A stretch of 64,000 nt of DNA. Origin: HKCCE3408 sp038530555. GTDB taxonomy: Bacteria; Pseudomonadota; Alphaproteobacteria; Rhodobacterales; Rhodobacteraceae. The notes below the pieces were generated by a model that saw nothing but the letters and a program-made list of their open reading frames with translations, had not been told where the DNA came from and searched no databases. This document shows positions 16,824 through 26,095 of the stretch, piece by piece. The position numbers and the translations under genes are program-made. The stretch is from positions 434,001 to 498,000 of the forward strand of contig JBCBCN010000001.1 in assembly GCA_038530555.1 (NCBI GenBank), given 5' to 3'. Position 1 is the first letter of the stretch, and every line of letters starts with the position of its first letter.

Positions 16824-16856
16824 GTCTCATTTAGATGTCCGCTTCTGCGGTGCGGC

Positions 16857-17591
16857 TTAGCCTTGGGCGCGACGGCGCAGGCCGTAAAGCGCACCCGCCC
16901 CGAGGAGCAGCAGCGGCAGCGACGCCGGAAGCGGCACAGGGGCCAGGCCCACTTGCGTGCCGTCGATCGAGAAGCCGTCATTGGTCCGCAGGTTTTGGCT
17001 GTTCGCGTTCGCGTAATGGCCGAGGATGATCGTGGCGGCATTGGTCGGATTGTCGAAGATGACCGTGACCAAGGACACGTTTCCGTCGCCGCGACGACCG
17101 TCAATGCCTTGATCGGCGCTTTCGCCACCGCTGCTGACGCGCACCGAGCCACCGAACTCACTGCCGTCGGTGATGGTGAAGACCACCGTGTCGAACAAGC
17201 TACCGGTCGAGACGTTCCAGACCATGCCGTGAGTGTCGTTGCTGTCGAGGAACCACGAGCCGCCATGGGTGTCGCTGCGCCCATAGACATTGCCGTCGCG
17301 CAAGGCGAGCTGAGTGCCGTCATTGCCAGGCAAGTCGCGCACGGTACCGCCCGAACCCACGCCGCTCAGGCGTGAGAAGGTGCCGACCGAGGTGGACAGG
17401 CTGCTGCCGACCTGGCCTTCGCCCATCGCGCGACCTTCGGCTTCGAAGTCTGTGCCCACGAAACTACCGCCCGCAGTTGCGGCGGAATAGTCGGTCGGGT
17501 TGAAATCTGTGATTGTGATCGTCGCGGCGCCCGCGACGCTGGCTGTTGCCAGGAGAGCCGCGAAAGCAGCACTAAGCCTTGTGAGGGTCAT
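16857..17591 (-). CDS. Secreted protein with VPLPA-CTERM sorting domain
   Basis: A 244-aa exported protein. It has a signal peptide (MTLTRLSAAFAALLATASVAGA-A), a Gly/Ser/Asp-rich body of beta character (DSNDTHGMVWNVSTGSLFDT, FTITDGSEFGGSVRV) and a C-terminal sorting signal: VPLPASLPLLLLGAGALYG followed by LRRRAQG. That tripartite tail (motif, hydrophobic helix, basic end) is the VPLPA variant of PEP-CTERM, processed by an exosortase after export. No exosortase gene is in the window. A terminator follows. The body is not assigned to a known fold; it may be a surface or matrix protein. Confidence 0.88.
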   Translation of the reverse strand: MTLTRLSAAFAALLATASVAGAATITITDFNPTDYSAATAGGSFVGTDFEAEGRAMGEGQVGSSLSTSVGTFSRLSGVGSGGTVRDLPGNDGTQLALRDGNVYGRSDTHGGSWFLDSNDTHGMVWNVSTGSLFDTVVFTITDGSEFGGSVRVSSGGESADQGIDGRRGDGNVSLVTVIFDNPTNAATIILGHYANANSQNLRTNDGFSIDGTQVGLAPVPLPASLPLLLLGAGALYGLRRRAQG

Positions 17592-17839
17592 GGTTACACT
17601 TCCAAAGAAAAACTCGTCGTGGGAGGCGAACTAGCAACCATATGTGGCTGCAGCAAGGCCGACCGAGCCCCTTTCGTTCAAACGCTCTGTTTCCGTTGCG
17701 TCATCCGATAACCCGTTAACCTTAATAGAAGATTACCGCGCCGCCGCGCCGCCTCTACTGCGACCCCAAAGGCCGCTCTTTTCCCAAAGCCACGATCCTG
17801 GCATAACCTCTCTCAGGCCCCACAACATAGAGCAGCGAC

Positions 17840-19813
17840 ATGGCCACCAGAGAAAGTGCAGACCTGTTGTCCGGTGCTGCCGCATCAGGCGATTACGACG
17901 CCTCCTCCATCGAAGTTCTCGAGGGCCTCGAGCCGGTCCGAAAACGCCCAGGGATGTATATTGGCGGCACCGATGAGCGCGCGCTGCACCATCTCGTGGC
18001 CGAAGTGCTCGACAATTCCATGGATGAGGCCGTCGCGGGCCATGCCAGCCGAATTGAGGTGGAGCTTGGCGCCGATTACGCCGTCACTATCCGCGACAAT
18101 GGGCGCGGCATCCCGATCGATCCGCATCCGAAATTCCCGGAAAAATCCGCGCTCGAAGTGATCTTGTGCACGCTGCATGCGGGCGGGAAGTTCTCGGGCA
18201 AGGCCTATCAGACCTCGGGCGGTCTGCACGGCGTGGGCGTTTCGGTCGTCAATGCTCTCAGCGATCAATTGCGCGTCGAAGTGGCCCGCAACCGGGAGCT
18301 CTTTGCGCAAGAGTTCTCCCGCGGCCTGCCCCAGGGCCCGGTTGAGGCCGTGGGCAGCGCGCCCAACCGGCGCGGCACCTCGGTCACCTTCCATGCAGAT
18401 GAGCAGATCTTCGGCCATCACCGCTTCAAACCCGCGCGCCTGATGAAGATGGTCCGCTCCAAGGCCTATCTGTTCTCGGGCGTCGAAATCCGCTGGAAAT
18501 CCGAGATCGACGACGGGGAAACGCCTGTTGAGGCCGTCTTTCACTTTCCCGGCGGCCTCAGCGATTATCTGGGCGAGACCCTTGGCACAGCCGCCACCTA
18601 TTCGGACGCGCCCTTTGCCGGGAAGGTCGAGTTTCAGGAACGCTTCGGCCAGCCCGGCAGCGTGGAATGGGCGATCAACTGGACGCCCAGCCGCGACGGC
18701 TTCATCCAGAGCTATTGCAACACCGTGCCCACGCCCGAGGGCGGCACCCATGAGGCCGGATTCTGGGCCGCTATTCTCAAGGGCATCAAGGCCTATGGCG
18801 AGTTGGCCAGCGTAAAGAAGGCCGCGCAGATCACCCGCGATGACCTGACGACCGGGGCCGGCGCCCTGGTGAGCTGCTTCATCCGGGAGCCGGAGTTTGT
18901 GGGCCAGACCAAAGACCGCCTGGCCACGACCGAGGCCGCCAAGATGGTCGAAGCGGCCGTGCGCGACCGCTTTGACAATTGGCTGGGCCAGAACACGAAA
19001 TCGGCGGGCGCGATCCTGGATTTCCTGATCCTGCGCGCCGAGGAACGCCTGCGCCGCCGCCAGGAAAAGGAAACTGCGCGCAAATCGGCGACCAAAAGGC
19101 TGCGCCTGCCCGGCAAGCTGGTGGATTGCGCGCAAGGGGCGCGGGACGGCACCGAGATCTTCCTGGTCGAGGGCGACAGTGCGGGCGGCTCGGCCAAGAT
19201 GGCGCGCGACCGCAAAACCCAGGCGCTGCTGCCGCTGAGGGGCAAGATCCTCAACGTCCTGGGCGCGGCCTCTTCGAAAATCGGGCAGAACGCGGAAATC
19301 TCGGATCTCTGCCAGGCGCTTGGCGTCGGGATGGGCACGAAGTTTAACGTCGAGGATCTGCGCTACGACAAGGTCATCATCATGACCGACGCGGATGTCG
19401 ACGGCGCCCATATCGCGGCGCTCCTAATGACGTTTTTCTTCAGCCAGATGCGCCCGCTGATCGACCAGGGCCACCTCTACCTGGCCTGCCCCCCGCTCTA
19501 CCGCCTGACCCAAGGCGCCCGCCGGGTCTATTGCCTGGACGAGATCGAGCGAGACGAATGGCTGGCTAAGGGACTGGGCGGCAAAGGAAAGATCGACGTG
19601 AGCCGGTTCAAGGGCCTGGGCGAGATGGACGCCAAGGACCTCAAGGACACGACGATGAACCCCGCGACGCGCAAGCTTATTCGTGTGTCGATTGATGAGG
19701 ACGAGCCGGGCGAGACGGGAGACCTGGTCGAACGGCTGATGGGGAAGAAACCGGAGCTACGGTTTCAGTATATCCAAGAGAATGCGCGGTTTGTGGAGGA
19801 GTTGGATGTTTGA
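17840..19813 (+). CDS. parE: DNA topoisomerase IV subunit B
   Basis: A 657-aa type IIA topoisomerase ATPase subunit that with ParC decatenates daughter chromosomes. N-terminal GHKL ATPase: EGLEPVRKRPGMYIGGTDERALHHLVAEVLDNSMDEA (read as segments; the ATP-binding Glu/Asn), DNGRGIP and GGLHGVGVSVVNALS. TOPRIM domain: EIFLVEGDSAGGSAKMARDR, LPLRGKILNV and the Mg-binding TDADVDGAHIAALLMTFF. The C-terminus RFKGLGEMD...TMNPATRKL is characteristic of ParE/GyrB; the shorter C-terminal half and the alphaproteobacterial length favour ParE. Its stop overlaps the next gene's start. Confidence 0.95.
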   Translation: MATRESADLLSGAAASGDYDASSIEVLEGLEPVRKRPGMYIGGTDERALHHLVAEVLDNSMDEAVAGHASRIEVELGADYAVTIRDNGRGIPIDPHPKFPEKSALEVILCTLHAGGKFSGKAYQTSGGLHGVGVSVVNALSDQLRVEVARNRELFAQEFSRGLPQGPVEAVGSAPNRRGTSVTFHADEQIFGHHRFKPARLMKMVRSKAYLFSGVEIRWKSEIDDGETPVEAVFHFPGGLSDYLGETLGTAATYSDAPFAGKVEFQERFGQPGSVEWAINWTPSRDGFIQSYCNTVPTPEGGTHEAGFWAAILKGIKAYGELASVKKAAQITRDDLTTGAGALVSCFIREPEFVGQTKDRLATTEAAKMVEAAVRDRFDNWLGQNTKSAGAILDFLILRAEERLRRRQEKETARKSATKRLRLPGKLVDCAQGARDGTEIFLVEGDSAGGSAKMARDRKTQALLPLRGKILNVLGAASSKIGQNAEISDLCQALGVGMGTKFNVEDLRYDKVIIMTDADVDGAHIAALLMTFFFSQMRPLIDQGHLYLACPPLYRLTQGARRVYCLDEIERDEWLAKGLGGKGKIDVSRFKGLGEMDAKDLKDTTMNPATRKLIRVSIDEDEPGETGDLVERLMGKKPELRFQYIQENARFVEELDV

Positions 19814-20505
19814 GTAGCGTTGAAAATGATCGCGAACATGTCAATTCAGAACCGTACGATCTTTGGGACCGTCTGGACACCATCGTGGCATTGCTACGAG
19901 GGTCTCCTTACGACCACGAGGCCCAAGGAGACTTTTCCATCGCAGATCAAGACGAATTGGAGATGGTGACAGAGCATCTCAAAGAAGAATTGCCGGAGAA
20001 ATTTCGAAAACTTGTCTTCAGTGGCTATTTCTGGCGTGCAAGCGAACAACGAGAACAAGGCGAGCGATTGGCGCGTATTTTAAACACCCACAAAGCCATC
20101 GGCAGTTCTGACTTGGACAAAAGCGAGCAGCTTCTACCCACCTTCAGCCTTGTCGAAGAGGATAAGGCCCGTGTGATGCGATTATGCCAACAGATGCGGA
20201 AAATCATCTTTGGCTCAGCTGTTTTTGACCAACCTCACAAGCGCAGATTGCTTAATCGGATCGCCGCAATCGAAAAGCAAATCTCACAGCCAAAAGGCTT
20301 GTTTGATGTGATTCTTGGTGGCGTTAATGATTTCGGTGAAACTCTCGGTAAATTCGGAACAGACATAAAACCACTTACAGATCGAATGAATGAAGTCGCC
20401 GGAATTGCTCGACGCAACTCAGAGGAATACCAGCAGATTCCTGCGCCCGAAGAGATCCAAAAGCTCCCGCCACCTGGTCAGGACGGCAAAAAAGGCGGCA
20501 ACTGA
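19810..20505 (+). CDS. Orphan hypothetical protein, lower GC, overlapping parE
   Basis: 231 aa starting at TTG 19810, whose bases overlap the parE TGA. The protein is charged and largely helical (ADQDELEMVTEHLKEELPEKFRKLVFSGYFWRASEQREQGERL as segments, later FSLVEEDKARVMRLCQQMRKI). It has an amphipathic Gly-containing segment (GLFDVILGGVNDFGETLGKFG) and a Pro/Lys-rich end. No signal peptide and no family recognised. Base composition falls towards 42-57 percent GC in sampled blocks, well below parE, and codon use includes many A/T-ending codons, suggesting recent acquisition. It has no co-directional partner downstream within 380 bases. Confidence 0.72.
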   Translation: MSSVENDREHVNSEPYDLWDRLDTIVALLRGSPYDHEAQGDFSIADQDELEMVTEHLKEELPEKFRKLVFSGYFWRASEQREQGERLARILNTHKAIGSSDLDKSEQLLPTFSLVEEDKARVMRLCQQMRKIIFGSAVFDQPHKRRLLNRIAAIEKQISQPKGLFDVILGGVNDFGETLGKFGTDIKPLTDRMNEVAGIARRNSEEYQQIPAPEEIQKLPPPGQDGKKGGN

Positions 20506-20886
20506 GATTAGAGCGCCCGTGGGATGGCGCTGCAACCTCAGTTCTCCTCAATTTATCCCAGCCAAATCCGCACATCTTCTGAGCATGGCGCACCATCACC
20601 AAAGCGCCAGCCCGCCGGGACGGCGTCGTCCATTGGCTCTAGAACCAATGGCGAGACAATGAACGACCGCTCGCCCGGCGCCTTCGGCTTGATTCCGGGC
20701 GGGGTTGTGCTGAGAGACGACTGCGATCCTCAACGGTTCGAAAATCACCCCCTTAACAAACCCCTAACCCCCGCCCGTTCACCTTAATTAACATCACAAT
20801 TCCAATGCATTAACCACTTTTCACAAGCCTCCCGGCCTCCGCACCCCTATACCCCTGCGAGGGAGCGGCGGGGACGGAGGTATGTG
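20506..20886. other. Intergenic region, 381 bases, no convincing gene
   Basis: Short open frames exist but none shows a start signal or family resemblance. A 7-bp inverted repeat (CCATTGG / CCAATGG, 20630-20651) is present, and the right third is AT-richer (TTAATTAACATCACAATTCC), a likely promoter zone for the next gene. Confidence 0.5.
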
Positions 20887-21198
20887 ATGCGACGTCTCTC
20901 TCTGTGCGCCGCTCTGGCATCGGCGCTTCTCACCTTCCCAGCACCTGCGGAAACGCTCGAGGATCTCCGGCACGCGGAGCCTGGCTGGCTCGGCGACACC
21001 GCCGACCTGACCCGCGTTCTAGACGCTGCCTCGGACTGGCAGCCGCCGCTGGTCCAGACGGAGACCGCTCCTCGGCCCGCGTCCGACGCCATCCTGCTCT
21101 ATCACGCGAGCGCGCATGAGACCCCGCGCGACCGCGCGCCCCTATTGGCCCTCGCGCTCTATCTGGCGGTCTTCGCGGTTTTTCTGCGCTACACCTAG
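20887..21198 (+). CDS. Small exported protein with C-terminal membrane segment
   Basis: A 103-aa hypothetical. It has a signal peptide (MRRLSLCAALASALLTFPAPA-E), a mainly acidic 55-residue middle (EDLRHAEPGWLGDTADLTRVLD) and a C-terminal hydrophobic stretch (LLALALYLAVFAVFLRYT) that could anchor it or insert in the membrane. ATG 20887 is preceded by GGGACGGAGG, a good SD. It is followed 44 bases later by a lipoprotein gene on the same strand, so the two may be co-expressed. No family recognised. Confidence 0.65.
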   Translation: MRRLSLCAALASALLTFPAPAETLEDLRHAEPGWLGDTADLTRVLDAASDWQPPLVQTETAPRPASDAILLYHASAHETPRDRAPLLALALYLAVFAVFLRYT

Positions 21199-21242
21199 GC
21201 GGCCCCTAGGCGACCGGGGCGCGAGGCTTTAAGCTCCGCCCC

Positions 21243-21932
21243 ATGATTGCCCGCGCCTGCGTTCTTTTGGCTTTGATCCTTCTGGCTGCCTGCGGGCGGA
21301 CGCTGTCACCGGCAGAGGTCCGGTTCATGGCCGACCTGCAGGGCGATCAGTTCGATCCCGGCCCGGTGCGGATCCTGGAAAACGGCTTTATCGGCACCAC
21401 TTCGCGCGAATTTCCGGCCCGTCCCCAGACCACCTGCCGCGAGCGCATCCTGCCCCCGCCCGAGGGGCCGACGGTCACGGGCTCGACCGCGGGGATCGTG
21501 TTTTTTCAGCATGTCCATGCCAGCCACCGCTTTTATCTGACGGACTACATCGCGCGGCGCGATGGGCGGCTGAACCTCGTGGCGGCGATGTTTTTCGCCC
21601 ATGAGATGACCCATGTCTGGCAGTGGCAGAACCGCGAGCGCACGGGCTATCACCCCACCCGCGCCTTTGCCGAGCATCTGCGCACCGCCGATCCCTACCT
21701 CTTTGATGGCGAGAGCGAGAACGCCTTTCTGGATTATGGCTATGAGCAGCAGGCGAGCCTGGTGGAGGAGTTCGTCTGTTGCATGGCGCTGGACCCGGAC
21801 GGCGCCCGCACCGCCCGGCTGCGCGCGCTGCTGGAGGAAGAGATGCCGGTGGCGCAAGACCTGCCCCTGATCGAACAGGTTGAAGTGCTGGTGCCCTGGG
21901 AGGGGGTTGAGCGGCGGGGGATTTGTTCGTGA
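21243..21932 (+). CDS. Lipoprotein with HExxH zinc-peptidase-like motif
   Basis: A 229-aa predicted lipoprotein: signal MIARACVLLALILLAACG with lipobox LAAC (Cys17). The mature domain contains FFAHEMTHVWQWQNRERTGYHP, where HEMTH fits the HExxH zinc-binding signature of metallopeptidases. EEFVCC lies about 50 residues later and may supply a further ligand. Similar DUF4157-like or basic secretory-type proteins use this motif. Catalysis is not proven. Its TGA overlaps the GTG start of the next gene by GTGA, which implies coupling with a small transporter. Confidence 0.72.
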   Translation: MIARACVLLALILLAACGRTLSPAEVRFMADLQGDQFDPGPVRILENGFIGTTSREFPARPQTTCRERILPPPEGPTVTGSTAGIVFFQHVHASHRFYLTDYIARRDGRLNLVAAMFFAHEMTHVWQWQNRERTGYHPTRAFAEHLRTADPYLFDGESENAFLDYGYEQQASLVEEFVCCMALDPDGARTARLRALLEEEMPVAQDLPLIEQVEVLVPWEGVERRGICS

Positions 21933-22372
21933 ACGCTCAGGCCGCGATCATGCTGGCCGCGGGGCTGGGTATTCCGGTTCTGGCGGCGCTCAACGCGAGG
22001 CTCGGGATTGCGATCGGCTCGCCCTCGGCTGCGGCGGTGATCTTGTTTCTGGTCGCCAGCCTGACGGCGCTCGCGGCGATGGCAGTGACGGGCGGGACCG
22101 GCGCGCTGCGCGCCTTGCCCGGCCAGCCCGCGCATCTGTTTCTGGCCGGTGCTTTGATCGCCTTTTATGTCCTGTCGATCACCTATATCGCGCCGAGTTT
22201 TGGAGTCGGGAATGCGGTCTTTTTTGTGCTGTTGGGTCAGTTGATCTCGGCCGCTGCCATCGATCATTTCGGCCTTTTTGGCGCCGCTGTGACACCGCTG
22301 AGCGGCCTGCGCGCGGCGGGCATCGCTGTGATGGCGACGGGTGTGGCGATCACGCAATTGGCGGCGCGCTAG
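21929..22372 (+). CDS. DMT-superfamily transporter (YdcZ/DUF606-like)
   Basis: A 147-aa inner-membrane protein with about five hydrophobic helices (AAIMLAAGLGIPVLAALNARLG, AAVILFLVASLTALAAMAV, LFLAGALIAFYVLSITYIAP, GNAVFFVLLGQLISAAAIDHF and LRAAGIAVMATGVAITQLAAR, quoted in parts). The motif GNAVFFVLLGQLISA followed by DHFGLFG is typical of DUF606 half-size drug/metabolite transporters. GTG 21929, overlapping the upstream stop, is preferred; a TTG two codons earlier is an alternative. Confidence 0.85.
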   Translation: MNAQAAIMLAAGLGIPVLAALNARLGIAIGSPSAAAVILFLVASLTALAAMAVTGGTGALRALPGQPAHLFLAGALIAFYVLSITYIAPSFGVGNAVFFVLLGQLISAAAIDHFGLFGAAVTPLSGLRAAGIAVMATGVAITQLAAR

Positions 22373-22381
22373 AGATTGGCG

Positions 22382-22421
22382 CCGGATGCCTCCGGCGGGA
22401 GTATTTGGCGAAAAGTGAAGG
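22382..22421 (+). repeat. Dispersed gene-end element, copy 4
   Basis: CCGGATGCCTCCGGCGGGAG followed by TATTTGGCGAAAAGTGAAG. It begins 9 bases after the stop of the DUF606 gene, the same placement relative to a gene end as copies 2 and 6. Confidence 0.6.
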
Positions 22422-22482
22422 GCCGGAGCTTCCCAGTTCCGGGGCCGCTTGACCGGAGCGGCGGGGCGCCTTAGGCCGCGTC

Positions 22483-24327
22483 ATGGCTGCCGCACCCCTT
22501 CTTCAGCTTTCCGGGATCAGTCTGGGCCCGAGCCAAGCACCGCTGTTCCACGGTCTCGATCTGGTCGTGCAACCCGGCGACCGGATGGCGTTGGTCGGGC
22601 GCAACGGGGCTGGGAAATCGACGCTTTTGGCGCTGCTCGACGGCGCGGTCGAGGCCGATCAAGGCACCCGGTCTGTGCCCGCCCGCACCCGGGTGGTCCG
22701 GCTGGAGCAGGAGCCTGATTTTTCCGCGTTCGCAACGCTGGAGGGCTTTGTCGGAGCCGCCTTGGGCGTTGCCGATCTTTGGCGCGGAACGGCCCTGGCC
22801 GAAGAGGTCGGTCTTGATCTAGCGACCGAGACCGCCTCCGCGTCGGGTGGGGAGAAGCGCAAGGCGGCGTTGGTCGCGGCGCTCGCCTCGGAGCCCGATC
22901 TTTTGCTGTTGGATGAGCCGACGAACCATCTCGATATCGCCGCCATCGAATGGCTCGAGGGCCAGTTGAGCGCGCTTCGGGCCGCGCAGATCATCATCAG
23001 CCATGACCGGGCGTTTCTGAATTCGGTCACACGAGGCTGCCTTTGGATCGACCGGGGCCGGGCGCGGCGCCTCGATCAGGGCTTTGAGGCCTTCGAAGCC
23101 TGGCGCGACAAGATCTGGGCCGAGGAGGACGAGGCGCGCCACAAGCTCGACCGCAAAATCAAGGCCGAGGCGCGGTGGGCCGTCGAAGGCATCTCGGCCA
23201 GGCGCAAGCGCAATATGGGCCGGGTGCGCGCCCTGGGAGAATTACGCGCGGAGCGAAGCGCAATGATCGCGCGCCAAGGGGCCGCCGATCTCAAGCTCGA
23301 GGCGGGCACGCGGTCGGGGCGCAAGGTCATCGAGGCAGAGGCCATCACCAAAAGCTTCGGCGCGCGGCAGATCCTCGCGCCGTTTTCACTCAGGGTGATG
23401 CGTGGCGACCGGATCGCAGTGGTCGGACCCAATGGCGCGGGCAAGACGACGCTTCTCAAGATGCTGACGGGGGAACTTGCGCCCGATACGGGCGAAGTGC
23501 GCCATGGCACGCGGCTCGATCTGGCGGTGTTCGACCAGGCCCGCAGCGCCATCGATACCGAGCGCACGCTTTGGGACGCGCTGACCCATGACCCGGAGAT
23601 GGCTGTGGATGGGCGCGCCGATCAAGTGATGGTGCGCGGCACTCCGCGCCATGTGGTGGGCTATCTCAAGGATTTTCTCTTCGACGAAAACCAGGCGCGC
23701 GCGAAGCTCGGCGCGCTGTCAGGAGGTGAACGCGCGCGGCTGCTTCTGGCGCGGATCATGGCGCGGCAATCGAACCTTCTGGTGCTCGATGAGCCGACCA
23801 ATGACCTCGATGTCGAAACGCTCGATCTTATGCAAGATGTTCTGGGCAGCTATGAGGGCACGGTCTTGCTGGTGAGCCATGACCGCGATTTCATCGACCG
23901 TCTGGCCACGGCGACCATCGCGCTGGAGGGGGATGGGCGCGCCACGGTCTATGCCGGAGGCTGGAGCGATTACCGTCAGCAACGCCGGGAGGATACGCAA
24001 CGCGCCAAAGGGTCGAGCGCGACGTCCGAGAAAACGCCCTCGCAAAAGCACCCCGCGCCGACCGAACCCCCTCAGGGCGCGACCCGCCCGTCCAAGCTAA
24101 GCTTCACCGAGCGTCACCGTTTGGAAAAGCTTCCCTCTGAGATCGAGAAGCTGACGGCTGAGATTGGTAAGCTCGAAGGCCTCATGGCAGATCCGGAGCT
24201 TTATACCCGCGACCGCTCCAAATTCGACAAGGCGAGCGCCGCCCTGAGCCAACGCCAAAAGGCGCTTGCTCAGGCCGAGGAAGACTGGCTGACGCTGATG
24301 GAAAAGGCCGAGGCTGCCGAAGGCTAG
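22483..24327 (+). CDS. ABC-F family ATPase (Uup-like)
   Basis: A 614-aa soluble protein with two ABC domains and no membrane segment. Domain 1: Walker A GRNGAGKST, a variant signature SASGGEKRK, Walker B LLLLDEPTNHLD. A linker (EARWAVEGISARRKRNMGRVRAL) joins domain 2: GPNGAGKTT, LSGGERARLLLARI and LLVLDEPTNDLDVETLDL. A C-terminal coiled coil (EKLPSEIEKLTAEIGKLEGL and following) is the Uup hallmark. ABC-F proteins act on ribosomes or, for Uup, affect transposon excision and DNA branch structures. Likely a housekeeping copy. Confidence 0.93.
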   Translation: MAAAPLLQLSGISLGPSQAPLFHGLDLVVQPGDRMALVGRNGAGKSTLLALLDGAVEADQGTRSVPARTRVVRLEQEPDFSAFATLEGFVGAALGVADLWRGTALAEEVGLDLATETASASGGEKRKAALVAALASEPDLLLLDEPTNHLDIAAIEWLEGQLSALRAAQIIISHDRAFLNSVTRGCLWIDRGRARRLDQGFEAFEAWRDKIWAEEDEARHKLDRKIKAEARWAVEGISARRKRNMGRVRALGELRAERSAMIARQGAADLKLEAGTRSGRKVIEAEAITKSFGARQILAPFSLRVMRGDRIAVVGPNGAGKTTLLKMLTGELAPDTGEVRHGTRLDLAVFDQARSAIDTERTLWDALTHDPEMAVDGRADQVMVRGTPRHVVGYLKDFLFDENQARAKLGALSGGERARLLLARIMARQSNLLVLDEPTNDLDVETLDLMQDVLGSYEGTVLLVSHDRDFIDRLATATIALEGDGRATVYAGGWSDYRQQRREDTQRAKGSSATSEKTPSQKHPAPTEPPQGATRPSKLSFTERHRLEKLPSEIEKLTAEIGKLEGLMADPELYTRDRSKFDKASAALSQRQKALAQAEEDWLTLMEKAEAAEG

Positions 24328-24330
24328 CCC

Positions 24331-25314
24331 CTAATTGCCCAGCATCCAATCGCCCTCCGGCCAGAAGGCATGATAGGCAAAAGCGAACATCACGTCATGG
24401 GGCAGATCGGCGCCGGAGGTATCCTGCACCCGGATATTGCCGATATCGCGGCCGTCGGCGATCTCGGGACTGTCGAGCGCAGAGGCCTGCCCCGCTGTCC
24501 AGCTCAGCGTGACGCCCTCTTCGCTGACCTCGCCCGCCTCGGCCAGGCGCGTCAGCGGCCAGGCGCGATCACCGACGCGGACCACGCGCGCCAGGGGATC
24601 GACGCCGTGGGGCGGCATCTCGCCGTTATAGAGGAAGGGCCGGACCGAGCTGTCGTAATTAACGTAAGGATTGCGCCCATAGGGACGGTTGAAGTCGGGT
24701 TCCGCCATGACCAGGCCATCGGGATTGCGCGCGCTGAAAGACGCGTAGCTTTCGACCCATGTCGGTAGCTCCACCAGGTCCGTGCCCATATGTAGGCCGA
24801 CAATCCCCTCACCGATGGCTTGTTGCCACCAGCTTTCGGTCTCGCGGTCATACATCACCATGTCAGAATTGCGCAGCTTGCCCGAGACCCCGAAGGTCAG
24901 GACATCGCCCGCCACGCGGCGGTCAAAGGTGATGGCCGAATTGCACAAGGGGCAGAAGGTCACGGCGACAGGGATGCCCGCGACCTCGTCATTGACGATT
25001 TCGTGCCAGGTCAGGTAGCGCAGGGGATAGGCCCGGGCCTCAGTGCCCTCGAACTCGACGACCACGACCGGCTCGACCCCTTCGATCAGGCTGTCTTCGG
25101 CCACCGGCACGAAATCCGGATCGCTGATCGCCGGGATGCCGTCGCGCGGCGGCCCGCCATCCAGGATGTCGTTGAAATCAACCGAGCTGCGCTCGAAATC
25201 TGTGTTGGGCCATTCCAGCGCCCAGCGGCCCGGCTGCGCATCGGCCGAGACGGCCGTGAGCGCGAAGGCGGCGCCGAACGCTACGGCGCGCGTGGCGGGT
25301 GCAATCCATTTCAT
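24331..25314 (-). CDS. DUF3179 domain secreted protein
   Basis: A 327-aa exported protein: signal peptide MKWIAPATRAVAFGAAFALTAVSADA-Q, then the DUF3179 signature region YPLRYLTWHEIVNDEVAGIPVAVTFCPLCNSAITFDR (read as segments) with the CPLC pair, followed by FGVSGKLRNSDMVMYDRETESWWQQ. The family is widespread and periplasmic, and its activity is unknown; the CxxC-like CPLC suggests metal or redox chemistry. ATG 25314 has a strong SD (AGGGGAGGA) and is preferred to a more upstream ATG. It is convergent with the ABC-F gene, with stops 3 bases apart. Confidence 0.9.
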   Translation of the reverse strand: MKWIAPATRAVAFGAAFALTAVSADAQPGRWALEWPNTDFERSSVDFNDILDGGPPRDGIPAISDPDFVPVAEDSLIEGVEPVVVVEFEGTEARAYPLRYLTWHEIVNDEVAGIPVAVTFCPLCNSAITFDRRVAGDVLTFGVSGKLRNSDMVMYDRETESWWQQAIGEGIVGLHMGTDLVELPTWVESYASFSARNPDGLVMAEPDFNRPYGRNPYVNYDSSVRPFLYNGEMPPHGVDPLARVVRVGDRAWPLTRLAEAGEVSEEGVTLSWTAGQASALDSPEIADGRDIGNIRVQDTSGADLPHDVMFAFAYHAFWPEGDWMLGN

Positions 25315-25492
25315 CGAAAGGTCCTCCCCTAAAGGTCTGTCAAACCAAAATCTGGACGTTCCTCTCAACGATGGGACGCCAACGCCCGCCAATCCAGCCC
25401 CATGACGACGTTCTCACGGCCTTGTGCGCAGCAAAAAGCGCCCCCCGAGCGATCGGACGGCGCTGAATTGGCTTTGGTGTGGCCGGTTCGCG

Positions 25493-26095
25493 CTACTGGC
25501 TTTCGGCCTCGCCCTCGTCCATTTCGGCCTCCATGGGCACAGGATCCGCGTCCAGGACGCGCAGAGCGGTCATGCGATCCGGCTCCCCGATAATGGCGCC
25601 GTTGCGCCCGCGCCCGATCTTGATGGCGTCGACCACGTCCATGCCCGAGACAACTTCGCCCACGACCGTATATTGGCCGTTAAGCGCCGGGGCCGCGTCG
25701 AACATGATGAAGAACTGGCTATTGGCCGAGTTGGGGTCGTTGGTGCGGGCCATGCCGACAATGCCGCGCTCATAGGGGATGTCGGAGAACTCCTCACCCA
25801 GATCGGGCCGGTCCGAGCCACCGCGTCCGGCATAGCGCATGTCCATACCGGCCTGGCCGAACTCTCCATCGCCGGTCTGGGCCATAAAGCCCTCGATCAC
25901 CCGGTGAAAGACGACACCATCATAGAAGCCCTCGGAGGCAAGCTCGGAGACTTGCGCCACGTGGTTCGGGGCCACGTCTTCGAACAAATCGATAACGATC
26001 GTGCCGTTCGCCTCCCCCTCGACGTCAATCTCAAGACCCGCCGACAGGGCCGGACCGGCCGCAAGGATCAGGGCTGCGCGAAAGAGATTACGCAT
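25493..26095 (-). CDS. Periplasmic cyclophilin-type peptidyl-prolyl isomerase
   Basis: A 200-aa cyclophilin with a signal peptide (MRNLFRAALILAAGPALSAG). Core motifs: VFHRVIEGFMAQTGDG (catalytic Arg and Phe), ANSQFFIMFDAAPALNGQYTVVGEV. An acidic tail (DPVPMEAEMDEGEAESQ) follows. It catalyses cis-trans isomerisation of Xaa-Pro bonds, here presumably in the periplasm. The start overlaps the end of the upstream cytosolic cyclophilin by 8 bases, so the pair form one transcription unit and probably arose by duplication. Confidence 0.92.
   Translation of the reverse strand: MRNLFRAALILAAGPALSAGLEIDVEGEANGTIVIDLFEDVAPNHVAQVSELASEGFYDGVVFHRVIEGFMAQTGDGEFGQAGMDMRYAGRGGSDRPDLGEEFSDIPYERGIVGMARTNDPNSANSQFFIMFDAAPALNGQYTVVGEVVSGMDVVDAIKIGRGRNGAIIGEPDRMTALRVLDADPVPMEAEMDEGEAESQ

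Noticed and set aside
17885..19411. 508-codon open frame on the minus strand
   Set aside because: It lies wholly antisense to parE; the plus-strand frame has all topoisomerase motifs. Long antisense frames are expected at this GC content.
20731..20745. GGTTCGAAAATC considered as a tRNA T-arm
   Set aside because: No acceptor stem, anticodon arm or matching 3' end can be built around it.
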